The position numbers and the translations under genes were made by a program. The notes below the pieces were generated by a model. That model worked only from the letters and a program-made list of their open reading frames with translations. It ran no database searches and had not been told where the DNA came from. From Medicago truncatula (lineage: Eukaryota; Streptophyta; Magnoliopsida; Fabales; Fabaceae), in NCBI RefSeq assembly GCF_003473485.1, contig NC_053048.1:31430755-31494754 (forward strand): a stretch of DNA of 64,000 nucleotides. The letters are read 5' to 3'. Of this stretch, positions 34,550 to 44,652 are shown in pieces (position 1 is the first letter of the stretch; each line of letters opens with the position of its first letter).

Positions 34550-35893
34550 TTACAACTTACAAATGATACAATGATTTGATACAAGTCTTGCCATGACACT
34601 TCCTTCTTCAATAACCAATCCACTACTTTGTTTGTTCCATAGATGAACCCCAAAAGTTTCACCACTAAGTTGCTTCAATTTGGCTTCAACCCATTTTTCT
34701 TCACTTCTAGTTTTAGGCTTCCTAAAAAAACCACCTATCTTAGTCCAACTAACCGGATAAAAGGCCATAGGTGGCAAAATTGTAAAATTGAAACCTTGTC
34801 TTTTCTTAAGTCTTTCAACAACTCTAGAAACAAGGTAAGGACCATTATGCCCCCATTTATTTCCATCAAAAGTCAAAGCAAATTCATTAATGAACCTTAG
34901 AACAAGTGGATGATTCTTATCAAAAATAAGAACAGCATTGTTTAATCTAGTCCAATGTTTAGTACCAAAATCCATGCTTTGTGCTCCAATACTATTCCTC
35001 AAACCACTCAAAGGTTTTAATAGTATAAAGTCTATGTCTATATAAACACCACCATATTTATAAAGAACAGCTAGTCTTATCAAGTTAGATAGATTTTGAA
35101 ACAAAGGAATCTCACCAGGATCTTTTTTTCCTTTCCTTAACTCATGTAACCATGTTTCAGCTAGAGTACCTTTTAACAAAAATGACAAATTTGGTGTTAT
35201 AGCTTGAACTTTGAACCCTTTATCAATGAATGGTTTGAGAATTTTGTAGCCATGAATTGAGTCTAAAGTTCTTGATAAAATTGTCAAACATGCTTGAGGT
35301 TGAACCTTGAAAACACTTTCTATAGATAAAGTTTCTCTTGATCCAAATGAACTTGAAGGTGAAATCCATGTCATGAAGAATTGTGACTCACATGAATTGT
35401 TTTTGTGAAATCCTTGAATTCTAGCATGGAATTGCTTTGCCAATTTATTTGACCTTAAAATCTTGAACTCTTGTAGATTTTCTTTGAACCATACAATTCT
35501 TTGTTCTATGTTGAGATTTAATGGAGCAACTAGTACTTTTTGATTTGCATAATCAACTTCTTCTAATTTCTCTTTTTGCATGGAACGTAGTAAAGGTTTA
35601 TTGTAATTGTGACCTTCAAGAGTAAGTGTTGACCTTTGAGCTTGCAACATCACAAGAGGTTCTTTATTTGTAGCATGGAGTATAAGGGAATCATGATAGA
35701 TAACATGATCACCTTGTATGAGAAAAAATATGGTAGATAATGTGATTAGAGAGAAGATAGAAAAAATCTTGGCATGTTTAATCAAGGGATTAAACATTTT
35801 ATTAGAGGAAGAAGTTGTTGTTCTATTTGTGATGAGAGTTTTAATGTGACAGAGATTTTGTAGAATAGACATAGCCTTAGGTTTGACTTTCAT
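34550..35893 (-). CDS. DXD glycosyltransferase, alpha-1,4-glycosyltransferase type (type II membrane)
   Basis: This 447-aa intronless protein has a short cytosolic N-terminus and one hydrophobic anchor at about residues 43-62 ('IFSIFSLITLSTIFFLIQG'), the layout of a Golgi type II enzyme. The 'LAVLYKYGGVYIDIDFILLK' segment near residue 285 carries the D-x-D metal/nucleotide-sugar motif of the glycosyltransferase sugar-binding family. A C-terminal half follows with 'NAVLIFDKNHPLVLRFINEF' and 'WGHNGPYLVSRVVERL', as in the alpha-1,4-glycosyltransferase (Gb3 synthase-like, GT32) region. Plant members are often named lactosylceramide 4-alpha-galactosyltransferase-like, but their acceptor is not established from sequence. 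The start at Met1 or Met8 ('MSILQ') cannot be decided. It is convergent with the upstream gene at 33548. Confidence 0.9.
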   Translation of the reverse strand: MKVKPKAMSILQNLCHIKTLITNRTTTSSSNKMFNPLIKHAKIFSIFSLITLSTIFFLIQGDHVIYHDSLILHATNKEPLVMLQAQRSTLTLEGHNYNKPLLRSMQKEKLEEVDYANQKVLVAPLNLNIEQRIVWFKENLQEFKILRSNKLAKQFHARIQGFHKNNSCESQFFMTWISPSSSFGSRETLSIESVFKVQPQACLTILSRTLDSIHGYKILKPFIDKGFKVQAITPNLSFLLKGTLAETWLHELRKGKKDPGEIPLFQNLSNLIRLAVLYKYGGVYIDIDFILLKPLSGLRNSIGAQSMDFGTKHWTRLNNAVLIFDKNHPLVLRFINEFALTFDGNKWGHNGPYLVSRVVERLKKRQGFNFTILPPMAFYPVSWTKIGGFFRKPKTRSEEKWVEAKLKQLSGETFGVHLWNKQSSGLVIEEGSVMARLVSNHCIICKL

Positions 35894-35939
35894 GTTGGCA
35901 TGAAGATCTTCAAAATAATTGTATTCATTTTTGGTGATG

Positions 35940-37331
35940 TTTTAAGGAAATTCTTGTATATTGTCTTTATTTGAAATATTCAAAGTTGAGTGAATGTTGA
36001 ATTTCGACCATATGATAGCCGCCATACATACGCACGTCTTATCAAATATGCATTATTATATATGGATAGATGGATGAATCATGCAGATACATAATTCAAC
36101 GCTTCCTATAGTTTTTTTATTTTATTTTTTATTTCAAATTATCTAAACTGTTTTAATGTAGTATTATATTGATGATTATTAGTTCAAAAACCCTAGTTCA
36201 ATTAGCAAAAATATGGAAGTTACTCGGCCACACATCGTGATTGGGATGAAATGATTTTTCCAATTATGTATGTGTGCGAGTTTCAATAACTATATTTCAT
36301 TTTGTCTATCTATCAATTTTTTTATTTTTTATTTTTTATTTTTTTTATTTTTATGATTATTAGCCAACACATTACCTTGTTAAGTTTGTATATATAAGTC
36401 ATTCTGTGTCCATATGAGCTTAGCTCAGTTGGTATGGATAATGCATAAAATATGTAAGGTCCAGAGTTCGAACCTCAGCCATCACCAAAGGGATAAATCA
36501 TTCTGTCGAAGAAAAATAATTTGTATAGATAAGCATTTATTATTTGAGGGATGTCAATCTGTTATATAAATGTTTCTATCTCATGAGTAATCTTTAATTT
36601 TGGTTTGAACAACCAAATACTCGAAAATCATTTTGGTTTGATCCTTTTGAGTGCGATGAATTTGAACATAATATTAAATATCCACATATAAATACTTTTT
36701 ACTTGAGTTTGATGAAAATATGATCATGATTCAGATATTTTTTTGAAAAAACTAACACGTATAAACATTTAACTTCAAAGATCAAAAATGATATTTAGCT
36801 TAAATTTTATTTTATGACTGCATGGTACACGTTGATAGAAGCTTTAAAAGACTAAGCAACGTGCAAGAGGTAATATTGCCGGTTGTTTAATTAATTAAGT
36901 AATTACAATTATTATTAAAAAAAACAAAGGCTACATATTGTAATTTATAGTATGGAATATCATATATTGTTAGATGAGATTTCTCGGCAATTTAGATTAA
37001 TTAATATTTTAACCAAGCTATTTTATTCAAGCTATCCCACTTCGTTCCCATTTCTTGTTGCATATATTTTGATAACATAATTTTTTATAATTTTTTTTAA
37101 ATCAAGAGCATATTAAAGAGAGAAGAAGACATCTCAATAATTAAGATGTTAAATAGAAGCTAAATTGAGCTTACATTATTGAGATAGCGCATTAAATAAT
37201 AATTCCTAAAAGCTCAACATCCAGGAAAGAAACATTATTAAGCTTATAATGGAAGCCACCCATAAACGTGCCACAAAAGTTACGAAAAATACCAACACAT
37301 TAATACAACCATGCACATTATCAATATGAAC
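35940..37331. other. Intergenic DNA containing a SINE
   Basis: The region upstream of the glycosyltransferase gene holds T-rich low-complexity runs at 36110-36140 and 36310-36350 and the tRNA-derived SINE at 36408-36497. No gene is seen. Confidence 0.55.
36408..36497 (+). repeat. tRNA-derived SINE with target-site duplication
   Basis: The A box 'TAGCTCAGTTGG' (36421-36432) and B box 'GAGTTCGAACC' (36464-36474) are near-perfect RNA polymerase III promoter elements. The sequence cannot fold into a tRNA with paired acceptor ends and lacks a proper anticodon arm, so it is not a tRNA gene. 'TCATTCTGT' occurs at 36399-36407 and again at 36498-36506 and bounds the element as a 9-bp duplication. The tail is short and A-rich ('AAAGGGATAAA'). 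Confidence 0.7.
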
Positions 37332-37339
37332 CATATGTG

Positions 37340-38397
37340 CAGGGGTGGATCCAGATTTTAGATATATGTGGAGTTAAAATTTTAAATAAATAATAATGCA
37401 AACTATTTTTATTTTTTTTAATCGATAAATTTTATTCTCATCAAGATTGTGTAAGAAACATAAAAACTCGCGGATCAAATAGTTTAAAATACACAGTAGT
37501 GTGCTCTTACAAGTTACAAAGGTGCCAAAAGCAAAAGAGCAAACACATGCCAACCCAATACTCAACAATTCTATAAAAATAAACATTATGCAAGCCAAAA
37601 ATGCTTACTGCCAAAGTGACAGACCACACAGAAGCAGCAGCACACCAAAACTAAAAAACCCTCCATGCTAACCCCAAAATAAACTGGCTAGCGCTACCAA
37701 TAATGATGCTAACATATTCCATCAAATGTTCCAACAGAAGCAGCCGCATACATGCCTAAGCAAACAACAGACATTAAACCTGTTAGTGAAAACAGAACCA
37801 AAATACAAGGAATACCCAAGCCTCACTATCACAAAACTGCCAACAGCTACACCAATTCGCCCTTTACCTCATTCTTTGATACAATATATTACAATGAAAA
37901 TCGTTTCCTATCCATTTGTTGAAAATGAGTTAAAATGACATCATTGCTAATGTTAATAGAACATCTCTTTCTATATAAGTTACAAGACGGTCATTTAGCC
38001 ACCGATCATCCATTTTGTTACATAGGTTACTCTTTACAATCTTCATAGCTGAAAAAACACGTTCAACACTTGCAGTTGTTATCGGCAAGAGCAAAACCAA
38101 CTTCAAAAGTTTATAAATCATAGCAAATGTGTTGCACTTATTTGTTTCCACAAGTTTTGTGCAAAGATCTGAAAGCCCTTTCAACTTAACAAATTTTCGG
38201 TTAAATTGAACATTTGTAACATAAGTTGAGTGTGAGAGAGGATGAGAAGAGAATGAGACGCGTAGGAAGGGAAAAAGAAAAAGAAAGTGAAAGTGGTGCG
38301 ATGTTGTGTTTTATCTATTTAAAAAAAAAAAAAAACAAAAAAAGGAAAAGCATGTGGAGCTTTAGCCCCACATAGACCCAATGTGGATCCGCCCCTG
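37340..38397. mobile_element. Internally deleted hAT transposon
   Basis: The termini 'CAGGGGTGGATCC' (left) and 'GGATCCGCCCCTG' (right) are inverted repeats of the CAGGG(G/C)-type used by hAT elements. The flanking octamers CATATGTG (37332-37339) and CATATGCG (38398-38405) match at 7 of 8, as expected for an ageing 8-bp hAT duplication. Inside, on the minus strand, only the C-terminal end of the transposase survives. The element is about 1.06 kb and cannot move on its own. Confidence 0.85.
37930..38184 (-). pseudogene. hAT transposase C-terminal dimerisation remnant
   Basis: This open 84-residue segment contains 'LPITTASVERVFSAMKIVKS' followed by 'MDDRWLNDRLVTYIERDV'. It is the hAT C-terminal dimerisation motif as found in plant 'TTF-type zinc finger with HAT dimerisation domain' proteins. 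The zinc finger, the DDE catalytic core and most of the insertion domain are missing, so this is a fragment, not a working transposase. Confidence 0.85.
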
Positions 38398-39208
38398 CAT
38401 ATGCGTTAGCTTTTAACTACAAAAATCACTAAGATTTCCGATAACATAATTTTTTGTTAACAACGTATATATGTTTTTCATTGATTCTCTTAGGTGAAGA
38501 TGATTATCTTATTCAAGACACTATCAAACACTAAATATGCCTTTTCTACCTAAAATTTCAACAATAACTTGCTACACTAGGAGAATTTTTAGTCTCTTCC
38601 ACTAGACTTTAAATTGGTTATATGATTTATTTACTATTTAATAAACATTTTAGTTATAATCTCAAATCTTCTGTTTGTGTATCACACAACAAAGCAATAT
38701 ATCATTTTGTCAAAAATAAATAAGCTATATATCATCACCACCTCTTCATAATTTTTTTTAGAAGGACTATAACATGCCGTTTTTTATGAGGATTTAAAAT
38801 AAAATTTGATATATTTATTTTGACTAAAAACTTAATTCCCTTTTCAAAAAATAAAATAAAAACTAATTGAAATAATAAGAATAATACTAAGAAGAATATA
38901 AATGAAATAGTCATGTGCGACGTGTTTGCATTTTGGCCTTGGCCTTAATTGGCACAACTACTAATGTCCAATGCTTTCATCACTCTTCTTTTCTCCATAT
39001 TTGTGATCAACGGTGTTTTCAACATTCAATAATTTCCATGGAACTTATAAGTCTTAATATCCCTTTAATTTGAATTGAAATATTGAATTGTGTGCCTGCC
39101 TCCACCTTTGACTTACTGAAGTTTGTATTAAAATCACCATTTCTAACAAATCAAAACAAAAAATAAAAATAAAATCACCATTTCTGAATTCTGAAATAGG
39201 AAAAAAAA
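38398..39208. other. 5' flank of the LRR receptor kinase gene
   Basis: This is AT-rich DNA with no ORF or repeat that I can name, apart from a duplicated 'AAAATCACCATTTCT' just before the start codon (about 39132 and 39170). No confident TATA box could be chosen among many AT-rich candidates. Confidence 0.4.
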
Positions 39209-42200
39209 ATGATGAGAAATTCATGTGTGATCATCTCCAAGAAGATATTCTTCCAATTCCTTTATAGTTTTCTTTTATACATTAGCAAATATCAATACTC
39301 TTCAACTGCATCAACCTTACAAGGAAATGAAACTGATTTACATGCTTTACTTGACTTCAAGAGTAGAATAACTCAAGATCCATTTCAAGCCCTAAGTTTA
39401 TGGAATGATTCAATCCACCACTGCAACTGGTTAGGAATCACTTGTAACATCTCCAATGGAAGAGTCATGCATTTGATCCTTGCAGATATGACACTAGCTG
39501 GAACACTTTCACCATCAATAGGAAATCTTACATACCTTACAAAACTCAACCTTAGAAATAATAGTTTCCATGGAGAGTTTCCTCAACAAGTTGGAAATCT
39601 ACTATATCTTCAACATCTAAATATTAGTTATAACTCTTTTAGTGGTAGCATACCAAGTAATCTAAGTCAGTGTATAGAGCTAAGTATATTATCTTCTGGT
39701 CATAACAATTTCACAGGAACAATTCCAACATGGATAGGAAATTTTTCTTCTTTATCTCTACTTAATCTTGCTGTGAACAATTTGCATGGAACCATACCAA
39801 ATGAGGTAGGAAAGTTATCAAGGCTAACACTTTTTGCACTAAATGGAAATCACTTGTATGGAACCATTCCTCTTTCAGTTTTTAATATTTCTTCCTTATC
39901 CTTTTTAACCTTTTCTCAAAATAATCTGCATGGTAATTTACCTTATGATGTTGGTTTTACTCTTCCTAATCTTGAAACATTTGCCGGTGGAGTCAATGAT
40001 TTTACTGGAACAATACCTGAATCATTATCAAATGCTTCAAGATTGGAAATTTTAGATTTTGCTGAAAATAATCTCATTGGAACACTTCCTAAGAACATAG
40101 GAAGATTGACCCTTTTGAAAAGACTGAATTTTGATACCAATAGACTTGGAAATGGGGAAGATGGTGAACTAAATTTTCTTACTTCCTTGATTAATTGTAC
40201 TGCTCTTGAAGTTTTAGGTCTTGCCGAAAATCAATTCGGAGGAAAATTGCCTAGCTCAATTGGTAATCTTTCAATCAATTTGAATGCACTTGATTTAGGT
40301 GAAAATGCTATATATGGAAGTATCCCTATTGGAATAAGTAACCTTGTTAACTTGACCAGTTTGGGAATGGAAAAGAACAACCTTAGTGGTTTTGTTCCTG
40401 ATACAATAGGTATGCTTCAAAAGCTGGTTGATTTAGAATTGTATAGCAACAAATTTTCTGGTGTGATTCCTTCCTCCATTGGAAACTTGACTAGATTAAC
40501 AAAGCTACTCATAGCTGATAACAATTTTGAGGGAAGTATACCAACAAGTCTTGAAAATTGTCAAAGGTTGTTGATGCTAAATTTGAGTCATAACATGCTC
40601 AATGGTTCGATACCAAGACAAGTATTTGCATTGTCTTCTCTTTCAATATACTTAGACTTATCTCATAATTCTCTCACAGGGTCCTTGCCCTTTGAAATTG
40701 GTAAGCTAGTTAATCTTGCAAATTTGGATCTATCAAAGAACAAATTGTCGGGAATGATTCCGTCCTCAATTGGAAGCTGTGTTAGTTTGGAATGGCTGCA
40801 TATGCAGGGTAACTTTTTTGAAGGAAACATTCCTTCAACTATACAGAATTTGAGAGGTATACAACATATTGATCTTTCATGTAATAACTTATCTGGCAAG
40901 ATTCCTGAATTTCTTGGTGAGATTAAAGGACTAATGCATCTAAATCTTTCTTACAATAATTTGGATGGAGAATTACCGATGAACGGAATCTTCAAAAATG
41001 CAACTTCCTTTTCAATCAATGGAAACATCAAGCTTTGTGGTGGTGTTCCAGAATTAAATTTACCTGCATGCACTATCAAAAAAGAAAAATTCCATAGCTT
41101 AAAGGTGATTATCCCTATAGCTAGTGCACTTATTTTTCTACTCTTTCTCTCTGGTTTTCTAATAATCATCGTGATAAAAAGATCAAGAAAGAAAACTTCA
41201 AGAGAAACTACTACTATAGAGGATTTGGAGCTGAACATTTCTTACTCGGAAATTGTGAAGTGTACCGGTGGATTCTCCAACGATAACCTAATTGGCTCAG
41301 GAAGTTTTGGTTCTGTGTACAAAGGAACTCTTTCAAGTGATGGAACAACTATTGCAATTAAAGTGTTGAATCTTGAACAACGAGGAGCTTCAAAAAGCTT
41401 CATTGATGAATGCAATGCTCTGAAAGTTATAAGGCACCGCAACCTTCTGAAGATCATAACTGCTATCTCAAGTATCGATCATCAAGGTAAGGACTTCAAA
41501 GCACTTGTGTATGAGTTCATGTCCAATGGAAGTCTAGAAGATTGGTTGCATCCTATAAATCAGAAGAAAACACTAACATTTGTACAAAGACTTAACATAG
41601 CAATTGATGTTGCTTGTGCACTTGAATATCTTCACCACTTTTGTGAAACTCCAATTGTTCATTGTGACATAAAGCCAAGCAATGTACTACTTGACAATGA
41701 TATGGTAGCACGTGTTGGTGACTTTGGTTTAGCTACATTTCTGTTTGAAGAATCATGTGATTCTCCCAAACATTCAACAATGTCAGCTAGCCTAAAGGGC
41801 TCTGTTGGGTACATTCCTCCAGGTATGTCTTTCCCTTAATTATCCGGACTTGATTATAATTTAAAAAATTGCCTAAATTTGTTGGACTCAAATATAGGTA
41901 AATGTCAACTAATCTATCTACATTTAATGTTAAATGCACATATTTATATTTTCAACATGTAATTGATTGTTTTGCTAGATTAGATAGAAAATTATCAAAA
42001 GCATACCGATTAAAATATTATAATATACCGCAAACGTACCGAAGCTCTATAACCCCACGCGTACCGAATTCTTCTCATGTCACGTATCGCGTACCCGATC
42101 CCTTACCACGTCCCAAAGCGAATTGTGAACCATGTGACTACGTGTAGGTTAATGAATATATTTTCATTTTTACATGAAATCAACAAAATTAAGTGCTTTT

Positions 42201-42929
42201 AACAACCATTTATAATAAGTGTGAAAGTAAGTATTCTTGCTTATAACTAAGTCGAGAGGGAGTAATTTTGTTAAATGTTCTACTTTGAGTTCAATTTGAT
42301 AGTTTAATATCTCAATGTTTGAAATCGCAGCCTACATCTTGATCTTGTGGACAATCACAGTCAAATGCAGTTGATACAGCCTCAATTGCGGCCACGCTAA
42401 CCAAATTATAATACACTTATAAAGAAAGAACAGATCTTCACATTCGTTTAAAACCTTGATGTTGCATTCCAAAACAAGGTTGTGGACCCCTTTTTAATAC
42501 ACTAACAATATTTGTGTTACAAATTATGCAGAGTATGGAATGGGTGGACACCCTTCTGCACTAGGAGATGTTTACAGTTATGGGATACTATTGCTAGAGA
42601 TTTTCACAGGAAAAAGACCAACAAATGAAATGTTTGAAGGTGGCATGGGAATCCAACAGTTTACAGCCTTGGCTTTACCAAATCATGCCATAGATATAAT
42701 TGATCCTTCATTGCTCTATGATCAAGAATTTGATGGAAAAGATCATGATTACAGTGAAGAGAAAGCATTAAGAAGAGAGAAGGAACCTGGAGACTTCTCT
42801 ACTATGGAGAATTGTTTGATTTCTGTGTTGCAAATTGGAGTGTCATGCTCTTCAACTTCACCAAATGAACGAATACCTATGACTTTGGTTGTCAACAAAC
42901 TGCATGCAATCAATAACTCATTTAAGTGA
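39209..42929 (+). CDS. LRR receptor-like kinase, subfamily XII type, non-RD
   Basis: Two exons (39209-41822 and 42532-42929; GT-AG intron of 709 bp, phase 1) give 1003 aa. Order: signal peptide (about 1-35), LRR N-cap with 'WNDSIHHCNWLGITC', about 20 leucine-rich repeats of the 'L..L.L..N.L.G.IP..IG' type to about residue 600, a paired-Cys spacer ('LCGGVPELNLPAC'), transmembrane helix about 632-656, then kinase. The kinase has the P-loop 'GSGSFGSVYKG' (about 695), Lys717 in 'IAIKVL', 'VHCDIKPSNVLL' with Asp820, and 'DFGLA' with Asp838. Cys instead of Arg before the catalytic Asp makes it a non-RD kinase, the class of FLS2, EFR and Xa21. By family this is a candidate pattern-recognition receptor at the plasma membrane. 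The ligand is unknown. The intron splits the 'GYIPPEYGMGG' activation-segment motif, as in related genes. Confidence 0.95.
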
Positions 42930-42949
42930 GACTTAACTTGTCAAATTAG

Positions 42950-43868
42950 GATAGATGAAAAATAATAAGTAGAAAAATGCTTTTGTAATGAAATTTTTGG
43001 ATGACAAGAGAGAGGAATGGAGAATCATTATTGTATACTTCATGAATTATACTTTTTTAATTTCCTATATTTATTTTGGAACTGTTTAGAAACAATAACA
43101 ATTTTTTATTGTTTCGTGTAGAGATAATCATGTTTGAGGTACCATTAAACACAAAATACAAAAACTTCTTTTAGAAAGAAAAAAAAAAATTTGAATTTGA
43201 ATCCTCCACATTATTTAATAGTAACCTCTTCTGTTAGACCCGATCTTAATTGATAGACACAAAATACAACCACATGCATTTTATTCAAATTTTTACATTC
43301 TGAAATTTAGTTCCTAACGAAAAAGGAGTCAAACTATTTTTTACATTTGAAAACTTGAACTTCAGAACGACAAAAAATAATATGAACTTCCAAAACTTTC
43401 TTTTAGGCACTAAAATCTTGCTTTTAGAATGTGTAAATATTCAAAATACTATCATTAAAATTTAAGATTCGTGAAAAAAAATCACTGCAAAAATAGATGT
43501 AGACAAAGTGGGCTGCAAAAAGAGAAGACGGCAAATTGCTTAATTAAAATTGACGACTCGTGTAACAATAGTTTTTGTTAATAAAAAATTTAAATTATTT
43601 GTGTCTATTTTAAATTTCACTAGGAAATAATCCCAACTTAAAGTCAACTCAAACTCGAAATATTAACAACTGTACATTTCTTTTTGACTGCATTTTCGCT
43701 TGCACTCTTTTACCAATGTTTATCCCATAAAAAATTCCTATATTGGTAATGGAGAATTTTAAACTAGATATGATGAAAGTCAAACTTTTCAATGATCAAA
43801 CATTTATGATTAACTGAAAGTGCAACAAATTTAAACTATCATTGGATGTAAATTAGATCCTTAATTAT
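42950..43868. other. Intergenic DNA between two convergent genes
   Basis: This holds the 3' flank of the receptor kinase gene and then AT-rich sequence. I see no ORF, RNA gene or clear transposon ends. Confidence 0.5.
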
Positions 43869-44585
43869 GAACAACTGACCCAGAGGAAAACCTATCTCCA
43901 GAAGCTACAACATGGAGCTTCACCCTAAAAAGCACGACAAATTCAACCACCATAGCGGATCACTATTGCATCAAATACAAAGAAGACAAAATATAACTAC
44001 AACAAAGAAGAAAAGTAACTAAATCGAACTAATACAACATTGAAATTTAGCGAGACAGACAATGATCAGGCAAAAAAAGATGTCTTCTGATATAACAGAA
44101 ATTATCGGGGACACATCTAAAACCACTATGCTAGAGGTTTTACATGAGCAAAGGACATCTATAAAAACATTTTGCCTCCATCGGAAATTTTCCTTAGGTT
44201 GTGTATATTCCTAATGAACAACTAACCCAGAGGAAACAGACTAATAACATGTTTGTTTGGTTTCGCAGTGGGTGACTTATGAATGCAGAAGCTACAATAT
44301 GGAGTTTTGTCCTAGAAGCAAGAAAAATTCAGCCACCACATCAGATCGGTAGTGGATAAACTACAAAGAAGAAAAGTAATTACAAAGAAAAAGACAATAA
44401 CTGTATCAAGCTAATACAACATTGATAATTTGGCTATGGTTGGGCAAAATTGAAAAAAAAATGCCCTTCTCCATGATAACAGAAATTCGAAGGGGAGGTC
44501 TCCCCTCAGCATATCCAAAACCGCTATGCTAGAGGTTTTACATGAGCAAAGGGCATAGATAGAAACATTTCGCCTCCAAACTGCC
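43869..44585. repeat. Tandem duplication in the 3' flank/3' UTR of the CPL2-like gene
   Basis: Copy 1 is 43869-44192 and copy 2 is 44212-44585. Shared in order are 'GAACAACTGACCCAGAGGAA' / 'GAACAACTAACCCAGAGGAA', 'GCAGAAGCTACAA'-like text, 'CTAATACAACATTGA', 'GATAACAGAAATT' and 'CTATGCTAGAGGTTTTACAT' followed by 'GAGCAAAG'. Copy 2 has an insertion of about 45 bp near its start ('TTTGTTTGGTTTCGCAG') and another of about 20 bp. Copy 2 ends 68 bp from the stop codon, so at least it lies in the 3' UTR. Confidence 0.85.
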
Positions 44586-44652
44586 GTCTCATGAATCATA
44601 CATTCTTCAGTTGCTGCAGTGATGGGTTATTCTTGTTCATTTAGCAACAGAT

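Noticed and set aside
36416-36482. tRNA gene suggested by good A and B boxes
   Set aside because: No pairing between the ends for an acceptor stem and no proper anticodon arm; a 9-bp duplication flanks the segment, so it is a SINE.
37930-38184. Domesticated hAT-derived protein gene
   Set aside because: Only the dimerisation end remains and it lies within recognisable transposon ends with a target-site duplication; no sign of host-gene structure.
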